The notes beneath the pieces are model-generated. The model worked only from the letters and a program-made list of their open reading frames with translations, had not been told where the DNA came from and made no database searches. The translations under genes and the position numbers were made by a program. This document shows positions 1-9,715 of a stretch of DNA of 64,000 nt, piece by piece (the first letter of the stretch is position 1; each line of letters starts with the position of its first letter). Origin of the DNA: Planktothrix sp. PCC 11201 (GTDB lineage Bacteria > Cyanobacteriota > Cyanobacteriia > Cyanobacteriales > Microcoleaceae); NCBI RefSeq assembly GCF_900009135.1, contig NZ_LT797701.1:260842-324841 (forward strand), in the 5' to 3' direction.

Positions 1-713
1 TCTTGTAGAGAACAGCCACCTTTGCCAAATTGAGAAGCCTTCTTAAACAGAGAATCGAGATTCCCCGCTAGGCCTTTGACTTTATCAACGGTATCGGGAA
101 TATTAGCGACATCAATATACATTCCCGGGACGGGATAGTAACTGACAATATCTAAGAAGGAGAGCTTACCATCTTCACTCAGGGCATTGATTAGAGCCGC
201 CCGAATCGCTTTACCATTAACCGCTTCGGTGCTGTTTGGGATTCCTGGTTTTCCACGATGGGTTCTAATTGTTGTCCCAACGGTATTGGTTAACTCTTGA
301 CCTTCTGGGGAATAGAGAATGCAAGCAAAGGGAACTAAATCAAAGCCGACTTCTAAGGTCATCAGACCGCGAAGGGTATCCGGCTCAATTTTGGAAGCCT
401 TAACGATTTGGCTAATCGTTTTGGTCATTTCCCCGGTTTCAGCGAAATTCTTTAATTCACTGACCAAGATCGGGACTTGGAAGGGGCCGTAAGTCAGAAT
501 TACGCGATCTTCCCCACAGAATACCGTACGATCCGGGTTAGGAAAGTCGGCAATCGGTGAAGGAACTTTGGCATAATCCGATGATGGCGGACAGGCTCCC
601 GGATGGTGAGCTTGGGCTTGGGGAATGGGTACAGCAGCGTTGCTAATCAATGCTCCAGCCAGTACCCCCAAAATCCATTTTGGTTGTGGTCTTTGAGGTT
701 TTGGTATTTTCAT
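1..713 (-). CDS. DUF1400-domain exported protein (partial, C-terminus beyond window edge)
   Basis: The reading frame is open from an ATG at 713 to the window edge, about 237 codons. The N-terminus has basic residues (KIPKPQRPQPK), a hydrophobic stretch and an AQA site near residue 36, which is a typical Sec signal peptide. Residues about 65-190 carry the cyanobacterial DUF1400 pattern (TYGPFQ, a helical segment with ETGEMT, then RAALINAL and FLDIVSYYPVPGMYIDV). In this family DUF1400 usually precedes an alpha/beta-hydrolase domain. That part would lie outside the window, so whether this copy has a hydrolase cannot be told. The product should be periplasmic or exported. The function of DUF1400 is unknown to me. 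Confidence 0.75.
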   Translation of the reverse strand, partial: MKIPKPQRPQPKWILGVLAGALISNAAVPIPQAQAHHPGACPPSSDYAKVPSPIADFPNPDRTVFCGEDRVILTYGPFQVPILVSELKNFAETGEMTKTISQIVKASKIEPDTLRGLMTLEVGFDLVPFACILYSPEGQELTNTVGTTIRTHRGKPGIPNSTEAVNGKAIRAALINALSEDGKLSFLDIVSYYPVPGMYIDVANIPDTVDKVKGLAGNLDSLFKKASQFGKGGCSLQ

Positions 714-944
714 CTATGCTTAAAAGAGATAGTCAAATATCCCACTAGACGCTCAAAACAACGACGGGAAAAACCCAGTATTGCAATTGCGCTTACTTTC
801 GTGTTTTGACTTAATAGCTTAAAGGGTGTTGCTCAGTTTCACAAGGGCAAAGTCGAATTTTTTATCAAAAATTGGGAATCGGACATCGAAAATTCTCTGT
901 GGGTGGGGGGTGTAGGCAACAAGAAAGTTAATTCCCCAGATCAA

Positions 945-1934
945 CTAGGGTAACAAAATTAATAGGGATTTCAGAGCTTGCATTGCTAACAGCAGGACAA
1001 CTGTACCTGCAATCAGAATTGTGGCGGGAACTAAAACAGCTTGTAGACGGCGCAGGGTTTGTTCAAGTTCCTCCTCATAGTAATTTGTCAGTTTTTGCAG
1101 GGCTAAATCTAATTGTCCTGTAGCTTCCCCTGTCCGTAACATTTGCAGGGCTACCGCAGGTAAACGACCTTCTAGGCTTTGACTGAGGGTTTTTTCGGCG
1201 GGAATTTGACCTAATGCAATGGTAATAGTAGCTTTCATTTCCGATTTAGGAATATGAGCGCGAACCAATTCTAATCCAGCTAACAAGGACATCCCACAAC
1301 TTAAGGGTAGTTTTAATTCTCCCAAATACAACATCATCCGGGCGGTGGAAATTTTTTTAATCATTGATAGCCGAGGCAAAATTTTAGGAATAGCTAATAT
1401 AGTGATCGCGAAAATTCCTAATACTAAAAACCACCCTCTACCCGATAAACCCGATAAGTAACAAAGGGTGAGAATCAACAGGATAATACTAATACCTGTG
1501 GTAATTGCCGCCAGGGTTACAGACCGATATAGATTTTGATGGCGAGCTTTTCGTTCTTCGATCTCGGAAATTCGATAGCAAATTTCGGGTAACATTCCTT
1601 GAGATTCGCCCAAGGAAATTAGACCAATTGTCCACCGATCAAAATATCGGGATGCTAAAGCCAAGGCTGAAGCTAAATCGCTCCCCCTTGATGTGGCTGC
1701 TGTCATTTTGTTGAGATAGCGTCCGAGTTGCGGGTAGCTATCTTTCCCCACCAAAGTTAAGCTCTGTTCTACAGTTAAACCGGAGTTTAACAAGGTTGCT
1801 AATTGAAAGAAAAAAAGAGCCTTTTCGCGGGGATTCATTCGTGAACTGGGTATGACTGCACTGGGCGGAGCTTGGACTGAATGCTCTATTTTGCCAAAAA
1901 GGAACCCCAGAAGCAAGACTTTTTGATAACCCAA
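945..1934 (-). CDS. type II secretion / type IV pilus inner-membrane platform protein (GspF/PilC family)
   Basis: The 329-residue protein has two T2SSF-type halves. The first (about 38-150) contains the QLATLLNSGL and SLGESQG motifs, and the second (about 195-315) contains RTGEATGQL before a C-terminal hydrophobic helix (about 300-325). A central pair of hydrophobic helices lies around 130-185. Family members are the inner-membrane platform on which pilin or pseudopilin assembly is driven by a cytoplasmic ATPase. At about 330 residues it is shorter than a full PilC (about 400). An alternative start at 1838 (MNPREK) fits the family N-terminus better and would drop the first 32 residues. No other pilus gene is adjacent, so its partner system is not identifiable here. 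Confidence 0.75.
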   Translation of the reverse strand: MGYQKVLLLGFLFGKIEHSVQAPPSAVIPSSRMNPREKALFFFQLATLLNSGLTVEQSLTLVGKDSYPQLGRYLNKMTAATSRGSDLASALALASRYFDRWTIGLISLGESQGMLPEICYRISEIEERKARHQNLYRSVTLAAITTGISIILLILTLCYLSGLSGRGWFLVLGIFAITILAIPKILPRLSMIKKISTARMMLYLGELKLPLSCGMSLLAGLELVRAHIPKSEMKATITIALGQIPAEKTLSQSLEGRLPAVALQMLRTGEATGQLDLALQKLTNYYEEELEQTLRRLQAVLVPATILIAGTVVLLLAMQALKSLLILLP

Positions 1935-1935
1935 G

Positions 1936-2067
1936 GTAGTAAGCCCTTCAGGGCTATCTTTTCCTAATTGAGTTAAGAGAGCCCTGAAGGGCTCACTACA
2001 AACGTAGTAAGCCCTTCAGGGCTCTCTTTTCCCAATTGAGTTAAGAGAGCCCTGAAGGGCTCACTAC
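1936..2067. repeat. tandem pair of 64-bp palindromic elements (68-bp period)
   Basis: Two copies (1936-1999 and 2004-2067) each read GTAGTAAGCCCTTCAGGGCT, a short A/T-rich loop, then the inverted arm ending in AGGGCTCACTAC. Each copy can fold into a long hairpin. The pair fills the gap between the TPR gene and the GspF-like gene, both on the minus strand. A related pair with the same 68-bp period lies at 54943-55073. Confidence 0.85.
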
Positions 2068-2072
2068 GGGAG

Positions 2073-3767
2073 TCAGTGTGGATTATTTTTTAACTTTAAA
2101 TTGACTCGATTTCGATGAATAACTGCTTCCGCAGAATTGGGTTGCATTTCTAACGCGACACCATAGGAACGGTTAGCATCCTGATAGCAATTCATCTGTT
2201 CAAAAGTCATGCCTCGACGAATCCAAGCTGCATAATAATCGGGTTTTCTTTGAACAATTTTATCATAAACACTTAAGGCATCCTGATAGCGTTGGGCTGA
2301 TTCTAAGGCGAGTCCCCACTGTAACCAAGTCCCATAGGAATCTGGCCAAATTTTAACCGCTTGATTAAAGGCTTCTGCGGCTTCGGAATATTTTTGAACC
2401 GCTTCTAAGGTTTTCCCTAAATGTACCCAGGCTTCAAAATTATCCGGTTGGACTCGAATCACTTTTTTATAAGCAATAATCGCCTCATCATAACGTTCTA
2501 ATTTTTCTAAGGCTTCCCCTCGTTGCAGTCCGGCTTTTGTGGCTAATGCTGTATCTTCTGTGGTCATTTGTACCACTTTATCATAGGCAATTAAGGCTTC
2601 TTCAAATCGATCTAATTTTTCTAAGGCTTCCCCTCGACCATTCCAAGCATCCATGAAGTCCGGTTGAATTTGTAGGGCATTATCATAGGCGATAATTGCT
2701 TCTTGATATTGTCTTAATTCACACAGGGCTTTCCCTCGACCTAACCAAGCTTCGGGAAAATTAGAGTTTAATTGAGTGGCTTTATCAAAAGATGCGATCG
2801 CGGCTTGATATTGTTTCAGTTCTAATAAAGTTTGAGCGCGACTAATCCAAATAGCCGCTAAATCGGGATTGATTTGTAAGGCTTGATTTAAGCAGGTTAA
2901 GGCTTCTTGATGCTGTTGACTATTTAACAAAGCCATACCTTTATAAAACCAAACTTCATAATCCTGGGGTTGCAGTTGAATTACCGTATCATAGGAGATA
3001 ATGGCTTCTGAATAGCGGCGGATTTTTTGTAAGGCAATTCCTCGATTAAACCAGGCTTGATAACTTTTGGGTTGCAGTTTAATCGCTTGGTCATAGGAGT
3101 TAACAGCATCGGCATATTTTTGTTGACTTAATAGCATTTCACCCCGATTAAACCAGGCTTCATAATTGGCAGGTTGCAGTTGAATTGAACGATCATAGGA
3201 AGCCACGGCATCGGCATAGCGTTCTTCATTCATTAAAGCATTGCCTTGATGATACCAAATTGCGGAAATATTGGGTTTAATTTCAATAGCCCGTTTATAA
3301 GAAGCCGCCGCCGCTTTATATTGAAATAGGGCTTCTAATGCCAACCCCCGTTCATACCAAGATTCAAAATTTTCGGGTTCAATCGTAATCGCTTTATCAA
3401 AGGAGGCAACTGCTTCTTCAAATCGTTCTAATTTAGCTAAAGCAATGCCTCGAAATGTCCAAGCCCAATAATCTTCGGGTTTAATTTTAATCGCTCGGTC
3501 ATAGGAAGCTAGGGCATCTTTATAACGTTTGAGTTTTCTTAAACTATTTCCCCGTCGTAACCAGGCGGAATACCAATTGGGTTTAAAATTAACAGCTTGA
3601 TCATAACGTTCAAAGGCAAATTCATAGCGTCCTAATTTATAGAATCGATTGCCTTGATTATATTGTGGCCATGCTTTAAAAATGCCTAAAAACCCTAATC
3701 CCGAAGCGGGGGGAGTTTGTGGGGAGGCTTCCACAGGAAATAAGGAGGAGGTTAATTCTTCCGACAT
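2073..3767 (-). CDS. tetratricopeptide repeat (TPR) protein
   Basis: After a short leader of about 38 residues, the 564-residue protein is almost entirely TPR units of 34 residues, roughly 15 of them. They show the canonical pattern W-x2-RG-x-AL-x4-Y-x-EAI-x-SYDKAI-x-I-x-P. There is no signal peptide or membrane segment and no catalytic domain, so it is most likely a cytosolic protein-protein interaction scaffold. The partner is unknown. The product ends just before the 68-bp-period repeat pair. Proteins of this type are abundant in filamentous cyanobacteria and context gives no specific role. Confidence 0.9.
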   Translation of the reverse strand: MSEELTSSLFPVEASPQTPPASGLGFLGIFKAWPQYNQGNRFYKLGRYEFAFERYDQAVNFKPNWYSAWLRRGNSLRKLKRYKDALASYDRAIKIKPEDYWAWTFRGIALAKLERFEEAVASFDKAITIEPENFESWYERGLALEALFQYKAAAASYKRAIEIKPNISAIWYHQGNALMNEERYADAVASYDRSIQLQPANYEAWFNRGEMLLSQQKYADAVNSYDQAIKLQPKSYQAWFNRGIALQKIRRYSEAIISYDTVIQLQPQDYEVWFYKGMALLNSQQHQEALTCLNQALQINPDLAAIWISRAQTLLELKQYQAAIASFDKATQLNSNFPEAWLGRGKALCELRQYQEAIIAYDNALQIQPDFMDAWNGRGEALEKLDRFEEALIAYDKVVQMTTEDTALATKAGLQRGEALEKLERYDEAIIAYKKVIRVQPDNFEAWVHLGKTLEAVQKYSEAAEAFNQAVKIWPDSYGTWLQWGLALESAQRYQDALSVYDKIVQRKPDYYAAWIRRGMTFEQMNCYQDANRSYGVALEMQPNSAEAVIHRNRVNLKLKNNPH

Positions 3768-4142
3768 GGGATGGTTGACTCCTGACCATTGAGTGCTAAT
3801 AGTTCAATTCTACTAGGGTTCCAGTCTGACTGTTGCAATGTTTCTTCCCTTATCAAATTCTAAGAATTTTGTCAAGTCTTAGGTTGTAATCAATTATTTG
3901 TATTTATTATATTAAAAATTTTTGATTTAAATAAAACTTATGAGAAAACTCTGTAAATTTAGGGCATCATGATCACAGAAGGTACAAACCTTTGCTAAGG
4001 ACTTGATTCTGGCCAGATATCTTGTTGCTTAGGCTTTGAAACCTTTAATCTCTGTGGTAAACTACAAATCTTTTACGGGAACTTACAACAGTGTTTCGTA
4101 GACACTACATGAGCGGTTACCCACGTTTGGTTTTTATTCCAA
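3768..4142. promoter_or_regulatory. intergenic region between divergent TPR and Mo-nitro_C genes
   Basis: These 375 bp separate two divergently transcribed genes and must hold both promoters. The centre (about 3890-3950) is very A/T-rich, with TATTTATTATATTA-like tracts suited to -10 elements. I see no gene, no NtcA-type GTA-N8-TAC box and no tRNA in it. Confidence 0.4.
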
Positions 4143-4520
4143 ATGAAAATAATGAATAAGGTTAATGCTACCATGTCCTACCTCACTTTCCTGATTCGCG
4201 GCATCACATCCGTTGAACCCGCTCCCCTGTCCCCGTCTGGCTCTTTCCCCCCACAACGTCGATTTACGCCCCTACGTCCCCTTCGCCATTGGCTAGAAAG
4301 CATTAAAATCCAAGACCCCCAATTAGCCCACCGTTTGTGTCAACTGATTCCGGCTCAATGTCCATTTGAACGAAATATTACAGTCGGGGGTCGTGTTTTG
4401 TTTCATATTCCACCTTTGTGTAAACTCAATCCTTTTTATGAAGAATTAGTCTATCTCCGGTTTCAGGCATTATGTTATTTGGCGGATGAATGTGGAGAAG
4501 ATATTTCGGCTTATTGCTAG
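4143..4520 (+). CDS. Mo-dependent nitrogenase C-terminal family protein (Mo-nitro_C)
   Basis: The 125-residue product has a conserved C-terminal block of about 85 residues: PLRHWLESI, LAHRLCQLIPAQCPFER, ITVGGR, IPPLCKLNPFYEEL, and a final CYLADECGEDISAYC. This is the small cyanobacterial family named after similarity to the C-terminus of a molybdenum nitrogenase component. Such proteins occur widely in cyanobacteria, including non-fixers, and their function is unknown. The cysteine-rich profile hints at metal binding (inference). Internal ATGs at codons 4 and 11 are possible alternative starts, since the first residues are not conserved-looking. Confidence 0.75.
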   Translation: MKIMNKVNATMSYLTFLIRGITSVEPAPLSPSGSFPPQRRFTPLRPLRHWLESIKIQDPQLAHRLCQLIPAQCPFERNITVGGRVLFHIPPLCKLNPFYEELVYLRFQALCYLADECGEDISAYC

Positions 4521-4565
4521 AATAGTTGACGGTTGATGATTCAAAGTTAACCGTCAACCCCCGAT

Positions 4566-4919
4566 TTATTTTTCGACCAACCATTGACCGGAAAAAATGC
4601 TTTTAACCCCTAGGGAAATACGCTGTAAATCTTCTTGTAATAACGGAGGCCATTCAATGCCTCGATTCCGACCCGCGGCAAATTGTTGCTGACTTTCTAT
4701 AACTAACTGATGTAAGGCTAAGACTAAAATTTTCTCAAAGTTTGAATTGTCTTTTAAGGTATCATAAGCAATTTTTAAGGATAATAAAATAGAGGTGACT
4801 TGACCGGGAATCGGGGGTTGGCCCTGTTTCAAACGAATTAAAAAAGCATCGGGGTTTTTTTGGGTTTCTAATGCCATGCCTTGGTCAATTAAAAAATTAT
4901 AGGCTGTTTTGTAGTCCAT
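4566..4919 (-). CDS. conserved hypothetical protein
   Basis: The ORF is open from 5000, but I prefer the ATG at 4919 (MDYKTAYNFL, 117 residues). The upstream 27 codons read MCLRVFVVK, which looks like translated intergenic repeat (a common cyanobacterial run of repeated cacgaagacac-type sequence) and not conserved protein. The product is mostly helical and soluble, with a proline-containing loop (QGQPPIPGQ) near residue 40 and an R-N-R-G-I-E-W-P-P segment near 80. I do not recognise a domain. Confidence 0.6.
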   Translation of the reverse strand: MDYKTAYNFLIDQGMALETQKNPDAFLIRLKQGQPPIPGQVTSILLSLKIAYDTLKDNSNFEKILVLALHQLVIESQQQFAAGRNRGIEWPPLLQEDLQRISLGVKSIFSGQWLVEK

Positions 4920-5072
4920 TGCAATTAATTTGTGAAGTTGTCTACAGTCAAATTCTATAGCAATAAAGCCTAATTTAACCACAAAGACACGAAGACACAA
5001 AGAAGTTGTAAACCATCACTTGCCTATTGATATAATAGGGGATAGGCAACAGTATTTTATTTCATAAAATGA

Positions 5073-6659
5073 TTATAAAAGTAAAATTGGGGATTGGAGA
5101 TGAGAACTATAATTTCCTTGGATTTTGACGGTAGATTCAGCTAAACGTAAGGTTAAAGATAGACGTACTTGACCACTAATATTACAGATAGAGCGATGGA
5201 TTAAATCATCGGTAAAAAAGATAAATTCTCCGGGTTTTAGAGTTACGGGTAAAGCGGATTTTTCGATTTCTGATTTGACTTCAAAAAAAGGATTTCCACT
5301 AAAGGGATCATTCATTTTTATAGGACATAAATTATGATATTTTTTAGGTAAATATTCAAACCCATTTCCGGCATTAACTTCGGTTAAGGCAATATAAATA
5401 TGTATGGTTTTTCCAGTTTTAGTTAATAACTGAGGATATTGATCTTGATGCCAAAGGGGAATTAATTGTTTTGCGGGATAATTAGCCCATAATTCTGAAC
5501 GCCAAAGAAAGGGAGATTCGCCTAAATATTCCCTGGCTTTTTGGAGTAAATAGGGATTTTTACAAAGTTCTAAAATTACGGGAGAATCTAGGTGTCTTTC
5601 CATATTAAATTGTCGTTTATAGCCTTGAATTAATAGTAATATTAATGATCCAAAATCTCTTTTTTTTATAAATTGATAACTATTAGAAAATACATGAATC
5701 GGAGAACGGGGTAAAACCGTTGTAAAGATCTGTTTTTGAATCTCTTGGAGTTCAGTTTCTGTTAAATTTAAAGAATAGGGCCCCCAGATTCCATCCTCTG
5801 AATTATAAGTAGTTGGATTTTGGGAAATGGGGTTAGATAGTCCTGTCCAGAATAAACTTTTTTGACATAATTCCTGGGATAAATGATCATTTTGTGCCAG
5901 GTCGGTTAAGGGCATGGGTTGAAAATTCAGATTTAAAAATTGACCATTAATTAATTTATATTCGGGGGTTGTTAAAAATTTAATCAGATTCCGACTCACT
6001 TTTTGGGGAGAGTTTCCCACTCTTAAAATTTGGCTTAAACGATGGGATAAACTAATATTTGACCGGACAAAACCGGGATGCACAGCGTTAACTCTGACGG
6101 AGGTTTGATTTAAGCTATTTTCTAGCAGATGTCGCATGAATAATAATAAACAAACCTTAGAATCTGCATAGAGTTTGAGAAAGTTCAAGGGGGTTTTTTG
6201 TATCCATAATTTCCATCCTAGATTTTTTGACCATAACGCCATATCTGAAGCGATGAATAAAATTTGACTAGATTTTGAAGTTTTGAGTCTGTCTAATAGT
6301 AAATAAGTTAGTAAAAAATGCCCTAAATAATTAGTTCCCCAAATTAATTCAAATCCTTCTTGAGTGGTTCCAGATTGATTAAAAATTCCGGCATTATTAA
6401 TTAATATATTTAAAGAAAGTTGACGTTCTAAGAATAAATTAACACAGGTACGAATTGAATCGAAAGAGGCTAAATCTAAAGGTAAAAATTCAACTTTTCC
6501 TTGATTTGTTTGTGCTATAATATAATTAATTGCTTGCTGGGCTTTTCGTTCGGAACGACAGGCAATAAAAACATGATTTCCCTGTTTGGCGAGTTCTAAG
6601 GCTGTCATTAAACCGATTCCAGAACTTCCTCCGGTAACTAGACAAATTTGTGGGTTCAT
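5073..6659 (-). CDS. short-chain dehydrogenase fused to phytanoyl-CoA dioxygenase-like (PhyH) domain
   Basis: The N-terminal half (about 1-250) is a classical SDR of the protochlorophyllide-reductase/retinol-dehydrogenase type. It has the TGGSSGIG nucleotide-binding loop at 9-16, NNAG at 88-91, and catalytic S138, Y164 and K168. The C-terminal half (about 290-515) resembles Fe(II)/2-oxoglutarate oxygenases of the PhyH family. H404-x-D406 and distal H488 form the iron facial triad, and R499 is placed to bind 2-oxoglutarate. Both active sites look intact, so a bifunctional oxidation/hydroxylation of one lipid-like or specialised metabolite is plausible (inference). No biosynthetic cluster surrounds it. 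The substrate cannot be read from sequence. Confidence 0.75.
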   Translation of the reverse strand: MNPQICLVTGGSSGIGLMTALELAKQGNHVFIACRSERKAQQAINYIIAQTNQGKVEFLPLDLASFDSIRTCVNLFLERQLSLNILINNAGIFNQSGTTQEGFELIWGTNYLGHFLLTYLLLDRLKTSKSSQILFIASDMALWSKNLGWKLWIQKTPLNFLKLYADSKVCLLLFMRHLLENSLNQTSVRVNAVHPGFVRSNISLSHRLSQILRVGNSPQKVSRNLIKFLTTPEYKLINGQFLNLNFQPMPLTDLAQNDHLSQELCQKSLFWTGLSNPISQNPTTYNSEDGIWGPYSLNLTETELQEIQKQIFTTVLPRSPIHVFSNSYQFIKKRDFGSLILLLIQGYKRQFNMERHLDSPVILELCKNPYLLQKAREYLGESPFLWRSELWANYPAKQLIPLWHQDQYPQLLTKTGKTIHIYIALTEVNAGNGFEYLPKKYHNLCPIKMNDPFSGNPFFEVKSEIEKSALPVTLKPGEFIFFTDDLIHRSICNISGQVRLSLTLRLAESTVKIQGNYSSHLQSPILLL

Positions 6660-6724
6660 ATTATTTTAATTGAACAAAAATAACGACAAGAGACGGGCTT
6701 TAATTCAACACAAATAATAACAAT

Positions 6725-6748
6725 AGAGACGCGCCGTGGCACGTCTCT
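6725..6748. repeat. short inverted repeat, AGAGACG/CGTCTCT hairpin
   Basis: The arms AGAGACG (6725-6731) and CGTCTCT (6742-6748) flank a 10-nt loop just downstream of guaA. A related hairpin with the CGTCTCTAC arm is found at 59621-59648, so this is a dispersed element. It may also help terminate guaA transcription, although no T-tract follows on the minus strand. Confidence 0.5.
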
Positions 6749-6773
6749 ACGGGCAGTTTATGGCAGGTTTATT

Positions 6774-8393
6774 CTATTCCCATTCAATGGTTCCAGGGGG
6801 TTTAGAAGTAATATCATAAACGACTCGATTCACGCCCCGAACTTCATTCACAATCCGATTAGAAATTAATTCTAATAAGTCATAGGGAACCCGTGACCAA
6901 TCGGCGGTCATTCCATCTTCACTACTCACAAATCGTAGGACAATAGGATAGGCATAGGTACGATGATCTCCCATGACTCCCACACTTCGCACCGGAAGTA
7001 ATACGGCAAAAGCTTGCCAATAATCGTGATAAACCCCACGTCTATTGATTTCTTCTCGGACAATTAAATCCGCATCTCGCAGGATATTTAACTTCTCCGC
7101 CGTGACTTCTCCTAATATCCGAATGGCTAAACCCGGGCCGGGAAAAGGATGACGTCGGACAATTTCTTCGGGTAAACCAATCGAACGTCCGACTTTTCTG
7201 ACTTCATCTTTAAACAGTTTTCTCAGGGGTTCTACTAATTTAAACCGTAAATCTTTGGGTAATCCCCCCACATTATGATGACTTTTAATTTTAACTGCCA
7301 CCCGTTCCCCACTTTTCGGGTCAACATTGGTATCGGCGGACTCAATTACATCAGGATATAAGGTACCTTGAGCTAAATAATCAAAGGGCCCTAAACGCAC
7401 GGATTCTTCTTCAAAAACCCGAATAAATTCCGCACCAATTCGTTTGCGTTTTTCTTCCGGGTCGGTAATTCCTTCGAGTTGTTTTAAAAACCGTTCCCGA
7501 GCGTTTACATACTCAACGGGAATGTGAAATTGTTCATGGAATAGTTTAACTAATCGTTCCGGTTCTAGCTTGCGCATAAACCCTTGATCGATAAACATAC
7601 AGGTTAACTTATCACCGATGGCACGGTGCAGTAAAAACGCTAAAGTTGAAGAATCAACGCCTCCAGAAAGGGCTAATAAAACCCGTTTATCCCCCACTTG
7701 GTTCCGAATTTCTCGAATAGATTCCTCTACAAAAGCTTCCGTTGTCCAGGTAGGATGACAGCGACAAATATGATAAACAAAATTCCGAATTAGGGCTTGA
7801 CCGCCAATAGAATGAACGACTTCGGGATGGAATTGTACCCCATATAATTTTTGCTCGTGGTCAGCAATTGCCGCACAGGGGGTATTCTCGGTATGGGCTA
7901 AAATCTCAAATCCCTTGGGTAACTGGGTGCAAGAGTCGGCGTGACTCATCCACATGGTCGCCCCCTGTTCCACGTTGGTTAGCAGGTCGGTGGGGTCATC
8001 AATGTGCAGGGAGGCTTTGCCATATTCGGCCCGTTTAGCCCGTTCTACCGTGCCTCCTAGCTGTTTGACCATTAGCTGCATTCCGTAGCACACCCCAAAA
8101 ACGGGAATTCCTAACTCCCAGAGTTTCGGGTCACATTCGGGGGCCCCGTCATCATAGACGGAATTGGGGCCACCGGAAAGGATAATGCCTTTGGGGTCGA
8201 GTTCCTTGAGTTTTTCGGCGGTGGTGCGGTAGGAAATGACTTCGGAATAAACCTCGGTTTCCCGAATGCGACGGGCGATTAACTCGGAATATTGGGAACC
8301 GAAATCGAGAATAACGATCATTTGTCGGTTCAATTTTTCACCGGTCGTATCGGTATTTTCGGTTGGAGTTGGGGTTTGAGTCTGAGGAGACAT
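6774..8393 (-). CDS. guaA: GMP synthase (glutamine-hydrolysing)
   Basis: The 539-residue enzyme converts XMP to GMP using ATP and glutamine in purine biosynthesis. The class I glutamine amidotransferase domain (about 25-210) shows the catalytic triad C102 (GVCYGMQ), H189 and E191 (FHPEV). The ATP-pyrophosphatase domain follows, with the P-loop SGGVDSS at 243-249. The C-terminal dimerisation domain ends in the conserved KPPGTIEWE. Length is normal, with a Thr/Pro-rich N-terminal extension of about 20 residues. It lies 77 bp downstream of cbiD on the same strand and may be co-transcribed. Confidence 0.97.
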   Translation of the reverse strand: MSPQTQTPTPTENTDTTGEKLNRQMIVILDFGSQYSELIARRIRETEVYSEVISYRTTAEKLKELDPKGIILSGGPNSVYDDGAPECDPKLWELGIPVFGVCYGMQLMVKQLGGTVERAKRAEYGKASLHIDDPTDLLTNVEQGATMWMSHADSCTQLPKGFEILAHTENTPCAAIADHEQKLYGVQFHPEVVHSIGGQALIRNFVYHICRCHPTWTTEAFVEESIREIRNQVGDKRVLLALSGGVDSSTLAFLLHRAIGDKLTCMFIDQGFMRKLEPERLVKLFHEQFHIPVEYVNARERFLKQLEGITDPEEKRKRIGAEFIRVFEEESVRLGPFDYLAQGTLYPDVIESADTNVDPKSGERVAVKIKSHHNVGGLPKDLRFKLVEPLRKLFKDEVRKVGRSIGLPEEIVRRHPFPGPGLAIRILGEVTAEKLNILRDADLIVREEINRRGVYHDYWQAFAVLLPVRSVGVMGDHRTYAYPIVLRFVSSEDGMTADWSRVPYDLLELISNRIVNEVRGVNRVVYDITSKPPGTIEWE

Positions 8394-8470
8394 ATTGAGT
8401 TTAATGGGTTTTAATTTTAATTGTCAACCAAGGATAAACCTGATTGTTGTATCCGATTAGAATAACAAAT

Positions 8471-9628
8471 TTACCCCAAAATTATATCAGCATTTTCACT
8501 TTTAATGATAATTTTACGCTGGCGGTCGAACATTACCGAACCAACCTTGATATTTTTTTCACAATGGGTGTAAATATAGTTCTGGGATCGTTGATCAATC
8601 GTCTTTGCTATTTCTCCATATACCCGACTGACCCAATTTTCCCCTTTGATTGCATCTAATTCTCGCAAATATTGTAAAGCATCCTCGGCCGTTGAACAAT
8701 TAAAAATTCTTTGTAGATCGAAGGTGGGTAATCCTAAGTTAGCACAATAGGCGGTTAATATTTCTAATCGTCCATCGGCAATATGATGATGGGTATGGAA
8801 AATTCCTCCGGCTAATTTGATGAGTTTACCATGATAACCAAATAATAAGATTGACTTAACTTCTGCTAGGGCGGCACAGACTAACATCGGCCCTAACCAA
8901 TTGGCAGTTTTAATCATGCGTTGAGGAGAAATCCCCATTCTTGCAGCTAATTCTAATCCGTTTTCACCAATACAAAATACCAAAGAATCAAATTTTTTTG
9001 CTTTTTCTTGGAGTTGAATTTTATATTGTTCTAATTGCTCTGGAACCGTTAAGGGTTGAGAAATTCCTGTGGTTCCCAGTAAAGATAATCCTTCAACTAT
9101 GCCAAAAGCTGCGTTAGAAGTTCGGGTTGCTAGTCGTTTTCCTTGGGGTAAAATAAAGGTAATTAAAATAGATTTGTTGGGAGGTAATATTTTCTCAATA
9201 TTGGCTAATAATAAAGTTTTAGCATAACGATAGATTGCTGTTTGTCCGGTCTTTTGATCATGACCAATTCCTTCTCCTCCTTTAATAAAAATAGTATCAG
9301 AAAGTTGATTGCCCCTGGCCCCCTCTTGGTAAGCGGTGGGGGGGAGTTCTGAACTATCCAACCATTCCACCATCGCCCAAATCGGAGTATTTCGGGTTAA
9401 ATCTAAATTATCTCCAGGATCGGAACGGGTAATTGCTAAAGCAGAATTATCGGTTAAAATCGCTATTTGTTCAATCGGAATATTAGCGGTTTCCGCCGGA
9501 TCAATTAAATCAATAGATACCTGTTCAATAGACTGATTTCTGGTTTTTAAATATTCCAAAGCCGCTACCGCCGCCGCGCAAGCAAAAACGGGTAGAGTAT
9601 ATCCAGAAAGAGGTTGATTTGTGGTCAT
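8471..9628 (-). CDS. cbiD: cobalt-precorrin-5B C1-methyltransferase CbiD
   Basis: The 385-residue protein starts with the CbiD signature SGYTLPVFACAAAVAALEYL (residues 8-27). Later it has LLGTTGIS and a GYHGKLIKLAGGIFHTHHHIADGR block, which are diagnostic for the family. CbiD methylates C1 of cobalt-precorrin-5B in the anaerobic, early-cobalt route to the corrin ring used by cyanobacteria for pseudocobalamin. It is the only corrin gene in the window. It sits immediately upstream of guaA in the same orientation. Confidence 0.92.
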   Translation of the reverse strand: MTTNQPLSGYTLPVFACAAAVAALEYLKTRNQSIEQVSIDLIDPAETANIPIEQIAILTDNSALAITRSDPGDNLDLTRNTPIWAMVEWLDSSELPPTAYQEGARGNQLSDTIFIKGGEGIGHDQKTGQTAIYRYAKTLLLANIEKILPPNKSILITFILPQGKRLATRTSNAAFGIVEGLSLLGTTGISQPLTVPEQLEQYKIQLQEKAKKFDSLVFCIGENGLELAARMGISPQRMIKTANWLGPMLVCAALAEVKSILLFGYHGKLIKLAGGIFHTHHHIADGRLEILTAYCANLGLPTFDLQRIFNCSTAEDALQYLRELDAIKGENWVSRVYGEIAKTIDQRSQNYIYTHCEKNIKVGSVMFDRQRKIIIKSENADIILG

Positions 9629-9715
9629 ATTTTGGCTGTTTACCGAATCTTTTCAGATTTTAGACCATTTTGAGAGCGGTTATCCTATAATTTAAACAAA
9701 TTGGCTTGAAAAATT

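Noticed and set aside
603-809. 68-codon plus-strand ORF
   Set aside because: It lies antisense to the signal-peptide region of the DUF1400 gene and has a low-complexity, Trp/Tyr-rich translation with no family resemblance.
8444-8659. 71-codon plus-strand ORF over the cbiD 3' end
   Set aside because: It is antisense to the conserved CbiD C-terminus and shows no features of a real gene.
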